Assembly (NCBI RefSeq): GCF_014287435.1
Contig: NZ_JACOPG010000001.1
Location: forward strand, 186,001 to 250,000
Length of the DNA stretch: 64,000 nt
Reading direction: 5' to 3'
From: Roseburia lenta
GTDB taxonomy: Bacteria; Bacillota; Clostridia; Lachnospirales; Lachnospiraceae
The translations under genes were made by a program, and so were the position numbers. Under the pieces are notes generated by a model. That model saw only the letters and a program-made list of their open reading frames with translations, searched no databases and was not told the DNA's origin. Each line of letters opens with the position of its first letter. Positions within the stretch are counted from its first letter, which is position 1. Of the stretch, positions 1 to 7,091 are shown piece by piece.

Positions 1-1871
1 ATGCCAAAAAAGTCTCCCGGTCCGCGCAGACGCAGGTCTTCCTGGGCGATAAAAAATCCATCGTTGGACTTGTGCATGACTTCCAGACGATCGGTCTTTT
101 TCTTTTCCTTGGACTTGTCCATTAGTATGCAATAGGACTGCCATTTTCCACGTCCGACACGACCGCGCAACTGATGCAGTTGTGCCAGTCCGAATCGATT
201 GGCATCTTCGATCATGATCAGAGTCGCATTCGGGACATTGACCCCGACTTCAACAACGGTCGTAGATACAAGGATCTGCGTCTTTCCCTCGGCGAATGCC
301 TGCATGATCGCATTTTTCTCCTTGGGCGGCATTTTTCCGTGTAAGGCTGCGATGGAAACCTGTGCGCCAAAGATCGGACGGATCCGCTCCACGTAGTCGG
401 TCACATTTTCCGCCTCCGTCTGCTCGCTTGCTTCCACCAGTGGACAGATAATATACGCCTGATGCCCGCCTGCCAGTTCCCGCCCGATCATTTCATAGGC
501 TTTTTGCCGCAGATCTTCTTTGATAACACAGGTCTTGATCGGAATACGGTCTGCAGGCAATTCATGGATGGCAGATATCTGCATATTCCCATATAAGATC
601 ATGGCAAGGGTTCGCGGGATCGGTGTCGCACTCATGACAAGCATATGGGGTGTCATACCCTTCTTTGAAAGGCTCTCCCTTTGCTTGACACCGAAACGAT
701 GCTGTTCATCCGTTACCACCAATGCCAGATTCAGATAATCGACCTTTTCCTGGATCAAGGCGTGCGTGCCTACCACAAAGATCTGTGGTCTGGTCGCTAT
801 GATCTCATATGCCTTTTTCTTCTGGGATGCCGTCATGGAACCAGTCAGGCAGACAACCTGATAAGGCAGCCCATAATCTGCGCACATCTCCCGGAAACCA
901 GCCGCATGCTGCATAGCAAGTACCTCTGTCGGTGCCATGATGGCAGCCTGATAGCCGCTGGCAACCACATCCAGCATGGCAAGAAAGGCAACAATCGTCT
1001 TACCGGAACCGACATCCCCCTGTATCAGACGCTGGGACACATAAGGTCCCTGCAAGTCGCTGCGGATCTGTGATAGTGTATCCATCTGCCCTTTGGTAAG
1101 GGTGTAAGGTAACTTTTGGATGGTCTCATCCGTCAGTGCGGTCTCTGTAAAATGCCAGGGATTTTCAATGCCTGTCGTCCCTGCTTCTAAGATCCTGCTA
1201 TGTAAGATAAAGTAGAAGAACTCCTGATATACGAGCCGTCGGCGCCCTTCTGCCAATGCCTCAAAATGCATAGGAAAATGGACTTGGCGTATCGCCTGCA
1301 TATAGGAAGGAAAGCCCTCTCTTTGTTCTACAAAATCCGGCAGGTTTTCCTCAGAATAATCCGCCAGACTATCGCATGCCGCCAGGGTAAGTTTGCGCAC
1401 CATCTGTTGTGTCATACCCTTGGTAAGGCTATAGATCGGCTGTAAGCTGTCCCGAAGCGTAAGATATTTTTCCGGTGTAAATATAGCCGGTTGTTCCATC
1501 TTGTAGCCCTGTTTTTCTTTCAAAAGCCGCCCATAAAAAATATAGGGCTGTCCCACCTGCAACTGTTTGGCAATGTAAGGCATATGAAACCAGACACATT
1601 CTACGACCTGATTCTTACAAAAGAGGCTTGCCAAAGTAATATCCATGCGTTTTCCCCTACGAAAGATGGCTGGGGTGCGAAGGGAACCGCAGACAGCCAC
1701 GATCTGCCCTATATTTTCCTCATCCGGGTCTTCCGGCTGCGGATATTCCTGATAAGTTCTGGGAAAATGAAGGAGTATATCCCCAAGGGTATATACTCCT
1801 ATCTTTTGAAATAATTGTTCAGTTTTTTCTCCCACGCCCTTGATCTCGCGTAATGAAGAATGTAAATCCAT
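1..1871 (-). CDS. recG: ATP-dependent DNA helicase RecG (3' end outside window)
   Basis: RecG remodels stalled replication forks and branched DNA. The frame is open from an ATG at 1871 (N-terminus MDLHSSLREIKGVGEKTEQL) to the left edge, about 623 codons; the family is near 680, so roughly the last 55 residues are missing. The N-terminal wedge/OB region is followed by helicase motifs: Walker A QGDVGSGKT near residue 285, APTEVLA just downstream, the DEQHRFG box near 390, and RLRGPGDFFG at the very edge, which is characteristic of RecG. A GGAGC ribosome site precedes the start. It sits 7 bp downstream of fakA and is probably co-transcribed with asp23-fakA. Confidence 0.96.
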   Translation of the reverse strand, partial: MDLHSSLREIKGVGEKTEQLFQKIGVYTLGDILLHFPRTYQEYPQPEDPDEENIGQIVAVCGSLRTPAIFRRGKRMDITLASLFCKNQVVECVWFHMPYIAKQLQVGQPYIFYGRLLKEKQGYKMEQPAIFTPEKYLTLRDSLQPIYSLTKGMTQQMVRKLTLAACDSLADYSEENLPDFVEQREGFPSYMQAIRQVHFPMHFEALAEGRRRLVYQEFFYFILHSRILEAGTTGIENPWHFTETALTDETIQKLPYTLTKGQMDTLSQIRSDLQGPYVSQRLIQGDVGSGKTIVAFLAMLDVVASGYQAAIMAPTEVLAMQHAAGFREMCADYGLPYQVVCLTGSMTASQKKKAYEIIATRPQIFVVGTHALIQEKVDYLNLALVVTDEQHRFGVKQRESLSKKGMTPHMLVMSATPIPRTLAMILYGNMQISAIHELPADRIPIKTCVIKEDLRQKAYEMIGRELAGGHQAYIICPLVEASEQTEAENVTDYVERIRPIFGAQVSIAALHGKMPPKEKNAIMQAFAEGKTQILVSTTVVEVGVNVPNATLIMIEDANRFGLAQLHQLRGRVGRGKWQSYCILMDKSKEKKKTDRLEVMHKSNDGFFIAQEDLRLRGPGDFFG

Positions 1872-1878
1872 AATGCTC

Positions 1879-3564
1879 CTATTCTACTGATGCAATGTAA
1901 TAGTAAACCGGCTGTCCACCCATCTGTAACTCTACTTCCAGATCAGCAAACTTCTCGCCAACAGCAGCGGCAAGTGCCTCTGCATCTTCCTCTGTCACAT
2001 CTGCACCATAATAAATGCTAACGATAGCAGAATCTTCGTCTATCATTTCAGCGATCATATCAAGGAATACGGTCTGGATGTCAGTATTCACGGCAAGGAT
2101 GCCGGCATCACCGATACCCATATAATCTCCCTCATGGATCTCCTTGTCGTCGATCACGGTATCACGCACTGCATAAGTGACCTGACCGGTCTTGACATTG
2201 GAAAGTTCCTCGATCATACGATCTTCATTTTCCTTGGCACTCTGCTCCGGAATGAAGTTGATCAATGCTGTAATTCCCTGTGGGATCGTCTTGGTCGGAA
2301 GAACGATGACTTCCTTATCCTCACACAAAGAAGCCGCCTGATTTGCAGCCAGTATGATATTTTTATTGTTTGGCAATACAAAAACGGTCTTGGCAGGTAC
2401 TTTAGCAATCGCACCCAAGACATCCTCTGTGCTAGGATTCATGGTCTGACCGCCTTCGATCATGTGATCTACGCCCAGTTCCTTAAAGATCTCATTGAGA
2501 CCTTCGCCGATCGATACGGCAACAAATCCCATTTCCTTTTCCGGTTCTGCGATGGCAGGTGTCTCTTCTTCAGTTTTCTTTTCCTCAGCCTGCTGTGCAA
2601 CCGCCTTCTCTGCATCCTTGAGCAGACGCTCCTGATGCTCCTCACGCATATTGTCAATCTTGATCTTGCTAAGAGAACCATGTGTCAGGGCTTTTTGAAT
2701 GGCAAGTCCCGGATCATTGGTATGTACATGGGTCTTAACAATCTCATCATCTGCAACAACGACGATAGAATCACCGATGGATTCGAGATAGCCCTTGTAC
2801 TCCTGCTCTTGTGCCTCAGTCAATGGTTTATCTAAAACAATAATAAATTCTGTACAATAACCATACTTGATCTCTGCCTCAGCCTCCGGAGCAGTCTTTG
2901 CCACATTGCCGGATCCGGATTCTGTTTCGATCGTATAGTCTACTTCTTTGCCAAGCAGACAGTCATAAGCACCCTGCATAACAACGACAAGTCCCTGTCC
3001 GCCGGAATCTACAACGCCGGCCTGCTTTAATACGGGAAGCATATCCGGTGTCTTTCCAAGGACATAATCAGCCTCTTTGATCACTTCATCAATAAAGTAA
3101 ACAATATCATCTGTCGTATCGACTAATTCCAATGCCTTGTCCGCAGCGCCCTTGGCAACAGTAAGGATCGTACCTTCCTTTGGCTTCATAACAGCCTTAT
3201 AAGCGGTCTCAACGGCGCGCTGCAACGCTTCACACAAAACATCGACATCTACCTGATCTACCTCTTTGATAGCCTTTGTAAATCCACGTAAAAGCTGTGA
3301 AAGAATAACGCCGGAATTTCCGCGTGCACCGCGAAGGGAACCGGATGAGATTGCCTTGGCAAGAGTCTTCATATCGACCTGCTCCAATGCACTGACTTCC
3401 TTGGCTGCTGACATGATCGTCATTGTCATATTAGTTCCGGTATCTCCGTCCGGTACCGGGAATACATTCAGTTCATTGATCCATTCTTTTTTAGACTCTA
3501 AGTTCTTTGCACCTGCTAAAAACATCTTGGCTAATGTAGATGCGTTAATTGTATTGGCTTCCAC
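1879..3564 (-). CDS. fakA: DAK2/DhaL domain protein, fatty acid kinase catalytic subunit FakA (YloV)
   Basis: FakA phosphorylates fatty acids bound to a FakB (DegV-family) carrier so that exogenous fatty acids can enter phospholipid synthesis. The 561-residue product has an N-terminal DhaL kinase domain with the nucleotide-binding motif DGDTGTNM at residues 39-46. A Glu/Lys-rich linker lies near 310-335 and a C-terminal YloV-type domain to residue 561. The start is GTG at 3564, ten bases after AAGGAGG. It lies 15 bp after asp23 and 7 bp before recG, the usual Firmicutes order. No fakB is present in the window. Assignment as a fatty acid kinase rather than a dihydroxyacetone kinase rests on length and neighbourhood. 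Confidence 0.9.
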   Translation of the reverse strand: MEANTINASTLAKMFLAGAKNLESKKEWINELNVFPVPDGDTGTNMTMTIMSAAKEVSALEQVDMKTLAKAISSGSLRGARGNSGVILSQLLRGFTKAIKEVDQVDVDVLCEALQRAVETAYKAVMKPKEGTILTVAKGAADKALELVDTTDDIVYFIDEVIKEADYVLGKTPDMLPVLKQAGVVDSGGQGLVVVMQGAYDCLLGKEVDYTIETESGSGNVAKTAPEAEAEIKYGYCTEFIIVLDKPLTEAQEQEYKGYLESIGDSIVVVADDEIVKTHVHTNDPGLAIQKALTHGSLSKIKIDNMREEHQERLLKDAEKAVAQQAEEKKTEEETPAIAEPEKEMGFVAVSIGEGLNEIFKELGVDHMIEGGQTMNPSTEDVLGAIAKVPAKTVFVLPNNKNIILAANQAASLCEDKEVIVLPTKTIPQGITALINFIPEQSAKENEDRMIEELSNVKTGQVTYAVRDTVIDDKEIHEGDYMGIGDAGILAVNTDIQTVFLDMIAEMIDEDSAIVSIYYGADVTEEDAEALAAAVGEKFADLEVELQMGGQPVYYYIASVE

Positions 3565-3579
3565 TATCGTATATCCTCC

Positions 3580-3939
3580 TTAGTCAATTACTCTTACGCC
3601 TTCAACGTAGATATTCATTGCCTTGACTGTCATACCGGTAAATGATTCTACTTTGTACTTGACAGTCTCCATCAAATTGTCAGCAACGGTAGCCACGCTG
3701 ACACCATAAGAAATAATCACATGGAAATCAAGTGTGATCTCATTGTTTTCATCAATAGAGACAGCGATTCCATGATTCAGATAATCCTTCTTTAATAACT
3801 TTACAAGACCATCCTTCATATTGACAGCAGCCATGCCTACAATACCGAAGCACTCTACTGCTACAGATCCTGCATAAGTTGCGATAACGTCTGATTCGAT
3901 CACGATCTTACCCAAATTGGTTTCCATTTGACCTTGCAT
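3580..3939 (-). CDS. Asp23/Gls24 family envelope stress protein (YloU-like)
   Basis: Small Asp23/Gls24-family protein, soluble and often membrane-associated through partners, linked to envelope homeostasis. The frame runs to 3966, but GTGGAGGT lies seven to eight bases before the ATG at 3939, so a 119-residue product (MQGQMETNLGKIVIESDVIA) is preferred. The body has the family's alternating beta pattern, with the segment VISYGVSVATVADNL near the middle. It is the first gene of asp23-fakA-recG and is divergent from rpmB. A promoter is visible at 3992-4019. Confidence 0.88.
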   Translation of the reverse strand: MQGQMETNLGKIVIESDVIATYAGSVAVECFGIVGMAAVNMKDGLVKLLKKDYLNHGIAVSIDENNEITLDFHVIISYGVSVATVADNLMETVKYKVESFTGMTVKAMNIYVEGVRVID

Positions 3940-3991
3940 ATATATACCTCCACAATAATCGTCCATAATATAAATGACATAATATGTATTT

Positions 3992-4019
3992 ATTATAAAC
4001 GTTTTTCCATAAAATACAA
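3992..4019 (-). promoter_or_regulatory. Sigma-A type promoter of asp23-fakA-recG
   Basis: TTGTAT (4014-4019) and TATAAT (3992-3997) are separated by 16 bp on the minus strand, about 50 bp upstream of the asp23 start. It is divergent from the rpmB promoter. Confidence 0.7.
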
Positions 4020-4070
4020 TCTAATTTTTGGCTTTCCCTATATTTTTTGAAAAAAAGAAGCAAAAAAACG

Positions 4071-4099
4071 TTGCTTTTTAGAAAATGCTCTGATATAAT
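4071..4099 (+). promoter_or_regulatory. Sigma-A type promoter of rpmB
   Basis: TTGCTT (4071-4076), a 17 bp spacer and a perfect TATAAT (4094-4099), giving a 5' leader of roughly 58 bases before rpmB. Confidence 0.75.
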
Positions 4100-4163
4100 A
4101 TGCGTGTTGCGATTTTGTATCGAATACAGAAATTACAAAACCATAATCCAAGGAGGTGCAGTC

Positions 4164-4349
4164 ATGGCTAAGTGTGCAGTTTGTGGAAAAGGCGCTCATT
4201 TCGGAAATAATGTGAGCCATTCTCATAGAAGATCAAACAGAATGTGGAAATCAAACATCAAGTCTGTTAAGTGTAACGTAAACGGAACACCTAAGAAGTT
4301 GTACGTATGTGCTTCTTGCTTACGTTCTGGTAAAGTTGAGCGAGTTTAA
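4164..4349 (+). CDS. rpmB: 50S ribosomal protein L28, zinc-ribbon form
   Basis: Component of the large ribosomal subunit. The 61-residue product starts at the ATG at 4164, directly behind AGGAGGTG (4151-4158). The frame stays open upstream to 4047, but that extension lacks ribosomal similarity and a ribosome site. C4/C7 and C49/C52 form two CxxC pairs, which marks the zinc-binding L28 paralogue type. It has its own promoter and a terminator at 4365-4394, so it is monocistronic. Confidence 0.97.
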   Translation: MAKCAVCGKGAHFGNNVSHSHRRSNRMWKSNIKSVKCNVNGTPKKLYVCASCLRSGKVERV

Positions 4350-4364
4350 TATTTCGTCAATCAG

Positions 4365-4394
4365 GGAATTGTCTTTTAGACAGTTCCTTTTTTT
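4365..4394 (+). terminator. Intrinsic terminator of rpmB
   Basis: A 10 bp stem (4365-4374 with 4378-4387, one G-U pair), a TTT loop, then seven T residues. It begins 15 bp after the rpmB stop. Confidence 0.9.
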
Positions 4395-4429
4395 GTTACC
4401 AAAATACTCCTCACGCTCTCCCCTTCTAC

Positions 4430-4570
4430 TCAGTCACAACAAAAGAGTTTAAATCCGACACACAAAAGTCCTATCGTCAGTAAAATACAGATGCATCCGT
4501 TTCCGATGCAATTTCCGATAAAAATCCCCACGCCTGTAAAAAACATGCCGAAGCCGATTACTTTTTTCAT
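4430..4570 (-). CDS. Small Cys-rich membrane peptide, 46 residues, function unknown
   Basis: Frame from ATG 4570 to TGA 4430: a Lys start (MKKVIG) followed by two hydrophobic stretches rich in Gly, Ile, Leu and Phe, and cysteines at 21, 26, 28, 37, 44 and 45, ending LFCCD. The composition is typical of small single- or double-pass membrane proteins. Against translation: no Shine-Dalgarno site, and the ATG directly follows the T-run of the hairpin at 4576-4621. For it: a TATAAT at 4608-4613 within that hairpin would start RNA in the loop and so bypass the terminator. No recognised family; function not assigned. Confidence 0.45.
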   Translation of the reverse strand: MKKVIGFGMFFTGVGIFIGNCIGNGCICILLTIGLLCVGFKLFCCD

Positions 4571-4575
4571 AATAA

Positions 4576-4621
4576 AAAAGACATATAAAATATGTGATCT
4601 TACATATATTATATGCCTTTT
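4576..4621 (-). terminator. Long hairpin terminator below the NifX-like gene
   Basis: Two 20-base arms (4576-4595 and 4602-4621) pair with one G-U pair and one mismatch around a six-base loop. T-rich tracts follow on both sides, so it may work in both directions. Confidence 0.7.
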
Positions 4622-4652
4622 CTTTTACATTATTGCATGAAAAAAACCTTTA

Positions 4653-4733
4653 CCAGGCGCCGCCACCGCCACCGCCGGATCCACCACCGGCAGAACCTCC
4701 GCCGCCGGAAGAACTCGGGCTGTTTGCTATTGT
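4653..4733 (-). pseudogene. Orphan Gly-rich C-terminal tail, remnant of a lost gene
   Basis: 27 codons in the same frame as the upstream NifX-like gene but separated from it by back-to-back stops (TGA 4737-4739, TAG 4734-4736). The encoded tail contains SSSGGGGSAGGGS followed by six Gly, then Ala-Trp and a TAA at 4650-4652. Poly-Gly/Ser tails ending in an aromatic residue are typical C-termini of TPM-domain or DUF2207 membrane proteins. No start codon or ribosome site exists in frame, so this is read as the 3' scar of a deleted gene. A chance GGC/GCC repeat is the alternative. Confidence 0.4.
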
Positions 4734-4736
4734 CTA

Positions 4737-5144
4737 TCAGTGACAACAGCCCCCGCAAGTGGAGCCGCAGGAACTTTCTCCGCCGCAGCAACTTCCCGCG
4801 CCATGATCACAGTCACAATTCGGTGCATTTTCGATCAAAAGGCTTCCCTGCATAAAAGCCTCGATCGCATCATCTGCCAAGCCTTCTACATTCGGACACA
4901 CGGCAATGCCATAGGCGGAAAGTGCCTGCATGGCTCCGTCACCGATGTTCTGACAGATGACCAAAGATACCGAATAATCATCCATGGTACTTGCCACTGC
5001 TTCATGTCCCTGTCCAAAAGGGGCTACCACTGCCGAATCCATGATCCTGCCATTTTCGATTTCATACAATTTGAAGAAATCAGCATGACCAAAGTGCTGC
5101 CCTACATTTCCTGTTTCCTTGTCATAAGTAATTGCTACTACCAT
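4737..5144 (-). CDS. NifX/NifB-type dinitrogenase FeMo-cofactor domain protein with Cys-rich tail
   Basis: Residues 1 to about 108 match the Nitro_FeMo-Co fold (MVVAITYDKETGNVGQHFGHADFF, with the HFGHA segment), a family that binds metal clusters and in non-diazotrophs is of unclear role. The last 26 residues hold eight Cys and two His (CDCDHGAGSCCGG... to CCH), an unusual metal-binding-like extension. The start ATG follows AGAGGAGAC. No nif genes lie nearby, so nitrogen fixation is not implied. The hairpin at 4576-4621 ends the unit. Confidence 0.85.
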   Translation of the reverse strand: MVVAITYDKETGNVGQHFGHADFFKLYEIENGRIMDSAVVAPFGQGHEAVASTMDDYSVSLVICQNIGDGAMQALSAYGIAVCPNVEGLADDAIEAFMQGSLLIENAPNCDCDHGAGSCCGGESSCGSTCGGCCH

Positions 5145-5220
5145 TTTTGTCTCCTCTATTTATAAAATTATTTTGTACTTTCCAATCCTATCTCTACGCT
5201 GCATATAATTCCACCACCTG

Positions 5221-5296
5221 GCCTACATCAATCAGATCTGTTTGTCTGACTTGCTCTGGATCCAAATAAAGTTAACTTTCGCAGCTCTGTCTAAAC
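5221..5296 (-). other. Short intergenic coding-like remnant
   Basis: Between gerW and the NifX-like gene, one minus frame reads DPEQVRQTDLIDVGQVVELY then AA and a stop, while a second frame upstream reads GLDRAAKVNFIW. Each frame looks protein-like but lacks a start and ribosome site. They could be a decayed, frameshifted gene end. No family recognised; weak evidence. Confidence 0.2.
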
Positions 5297-5734
5297 CTAC
5301 TCCTCTACCGTAGCATTATTGACAGCATCACTTAAAATATCTTCCATCTCCTCATGGGCAGCCTTTCTTGCCTCAGGATCCTGCTCGGCTCCTTCCTTCT
5401 TGCTCACGAACTTGTCTACAAAGTCAGGCACCATATCCAGGATCTTTTCGATACCGGAATTGCGCTCCACACTGATCATGCGGGTAATGCCATTATGGAT
5501 CACCAGCACAGCGCTCGGTGTAAGTTTTCCGCCCATACCACCACCGGAGTTATTTTTCTTTTCTGCACGAAATGCCCCCGCAGCCACGCCAAAGGTTACA
5601 TTGACAAGCGGTACGATGATCGTATCGCCGATATGGATGGCATCACCGACAACGGTCTTGGTGGAAATAAAACCATCCATCCCCTGAAAGAGTGTATTGA
5701 CTGTCTCATTAAATACTTCATTATTCTTTTCCAT
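5297..5734 (-). CDS. gerW: GerW family sporulation protein (YtfJ)
   Basis: 145 residues matching the Spore_YtfJ family, which is needed for normal spore germination in Bacillus. Visible features are the core GDTIIVPLVNVTFGVAAGAF (about residues 37-56), a Gly-rich GGGMGGKL loop, and an acidic C-terminus. The start follows AAGGAGAGGT. It directly follows a DUF2953 gene, the same pairing as ytfI-ytfJ of Bacillus subtilis. It implies an endospore-forming lineage. Confidence 0.92.
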   Translation of the reverse strand: MEKNNEVFNETVNTLFQGMDGFISTKTVVGDAIHIGDTIIVPLVNVTFGVAAGAFRAEKKNNSGGGMGGKLTPSAVLVIHNGITRMISVERNSGIEKILDMVPDFVDKFVSKKEGAEQDPEARKAAHEEMEDILSDAVNNATVEE

Positions 5735-5773
5735 ATTACCTCTCCTTTATGATCTCTGCATCCCTGTACATCT

Positions 5774-6718
5774 TTATAAATGAAATAATTTTTTACAATC
5801 TTTATTAAAATATACGCTAACTATAAGATAAACGAAATGCCATAAAAATACAATTCCCTTTAAGGAAATACTGCCCAGAAGATATAGTTCAGTGCTTTCA
5901 AAGTCCGGAATGATACGACATTTCTTTCCATAACATACCGGGCAAAGGCTGATGACTCCGGTCGCCCCGCCGGTCAGTGCCGGATCTCCCAGCGAAAAAT
6001 CGACATCCGCTTCCATGATCGTCGGCTTGACGCGCCCTAAAATCCAGAGTGCCTTTTGCAGCAGAAAGAATACGGCATTCTTATTATGCTCATCCGTCAC
6101 ATTTTTATGAAATGTCTGCCATTTTTCTTTCAGACCGCCACTCGGCTTTTTTGTTTTGGACTTGTTCTTCTTTTTTGCAGCAGTCTTTTTCGTCTGTTTT
6201 TCCTGCGCCCCTGCCTGATTTCCGGCATCCTCCGCAGACTCATTATCTGCCTGAGCAGATGTCGCCTTTGTCGCAGATGCCGTCTTGCTCGACTCTGCCA
6301 TACGTTTTACATCTGCTTTCGATACGGTTTTATCTTCTAAAATCTCCGCTATATCATCCTCATCCAGAGTATCCTCCGCCGGCATATCCTCGGCAAAATC
6401 CTCTGCATCCGCCTCATCATCTGAAACAGCCTTCGCCTTTTTCTTCCAAGGATAGATCTGCAACATCCCCCAGAAAGCATAGATCCGCACTTCGTATTCC
6501 TCTGCAAACTTGGCAAAGCGCAACTGCCAGAAATGCAAAAAGCCGGCGAAATATACCTGTCCTTCCCAGCCGTCCTCTATGCTATGACTGCCGGAGAGTT
6601 CATAGTGGAAAGGCAAAAACAAGAGGTACAAAAGGATGAAAACGACCAAGCCCAGCAGGATAAGAAGAATCATGCCGATTACTTTTAAAATGGATAAGAT
6701 AATTGTTAATACACCCAT
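5774..6718 (-). CDS. DUF2953 domain membrane protein (YtfI-like)
   Basis: 314 residues. A strongly hydrophobic N-terminal segment (about residues 3-38) anchors the protein. A DUF2953-like core with WEGQVYFAGFLHFWQLRF follows. An acidic then Lys-rich linker (about 100-195, including AAKKKNKSKTKK) leads to a C-terminal region with FSLGDPALTGGATGVISLCP and a final hydrophobic stretch. Its role is unknown, but it accompanies GerW in many spore formers. Its start abuts the stop of the preceding gene at 6719, with GAGGAG inside that gene's end, indicating translational coupling. Confidence 0.82.
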   Translation of the reverse strand: MGVLTIILSILKVIGMILLILLGLVVFILLYLLFLPFHYELSGSHSIEDGWEGQVYFAGFLHFWQLRFAKFAEEYEVRIYAFWGMLQIYPWKKKAKAVSDDEADAEDFAEDMPAEDTLDEDDIAEILEDKTVSKADVKRMAESSKTASATKATSAQADNESAEDAGNQAGAQEKQTKKTAAKKKNKSKTKKPSGGLKEKWQTFHKNVTDEHNKNAVFFLLQKALWILGRVKPTIMEADVDFSLGDPALTGGATGVISLCPVCYGKKCRIIPDFESTELYLLGSISLKGIVFLWHFVYLIVSVYFNKDCKKLFHL

Positions 6719-7051
6719 TTACGCACGCTCCTCTTTCTCAAATTTCTGCCGGAAATACGCTTTCACCTGACAGTCTCCGGTCTGACTGTACACATCCCCA
6801 TAAATGCGTTCTACCAGACTTCTTGCATGATAATAGCCCTTTGCCACGCCAATGATATCATAAGACTTATGGCGAAAAATCGGGATTTTTAAGGTTGCAA
6901 CCGGAATGATCTCTAATTGTCCGTCACTGATCTCAGACAGGACGATCAGATATAAGGGTCTGACCTGCAAGCCATGATCGACCATAAACTGTATATACTT
7001 TAGGCTTCCTGTGATATTTTCACTGACATATAAATCCTTGTACCATCTCAT
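6719..7051 (-). CDS. Conserved-looking protein of unknown function, 110 residues
   Basis: No family recognised. The protein (MRWYKDLYVSENITGSLKYI) is soluble-looking, with no signal or membrane segment, mixed alpha/beta, and a basic C-terminus ending FEKEERA. The context suggests a cell-envelope or sporulation role: it lies between a class B PBP and the DUF2953/GerW pair and abuts DUF2953. The ribosome site is weak. Confidence 0.7.
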   Translation of the reverse strand: MRWYKDLYVSENITGSLKYIQFMVDHGLQVRPLYLIVLSEISDGQLEIIPVATLKIPIFRHKSYDIIGVAKGYYHARSLVERIYGDVYSQTGDCQVKAYFRQKFEKEERA

Positions 7052-7091
7052 ATAGTATTACCCATTTATCCAGAATTTACCGGTTTTATTT

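Noticed and set aside
2134..2835. 233-residue plus-strand ORF opposite fakA
   Set aside because: It lies wholly antisense to the conserved fakA frame, has no ribosome site and no recognisable domain.
4047..4163. N-terminal extension of L28
   Set aside because: The extension overlaps the promoter and -10 box; AGGAGGTG sits directly before the internal ATG, where L28 similarity begins.
4655..4710. GGC/GCC microsatellite
   Set aside because: The repeat is irregular and keeps one frame ending in a typical Gly-rich tail; treated as a gene remnant instead.
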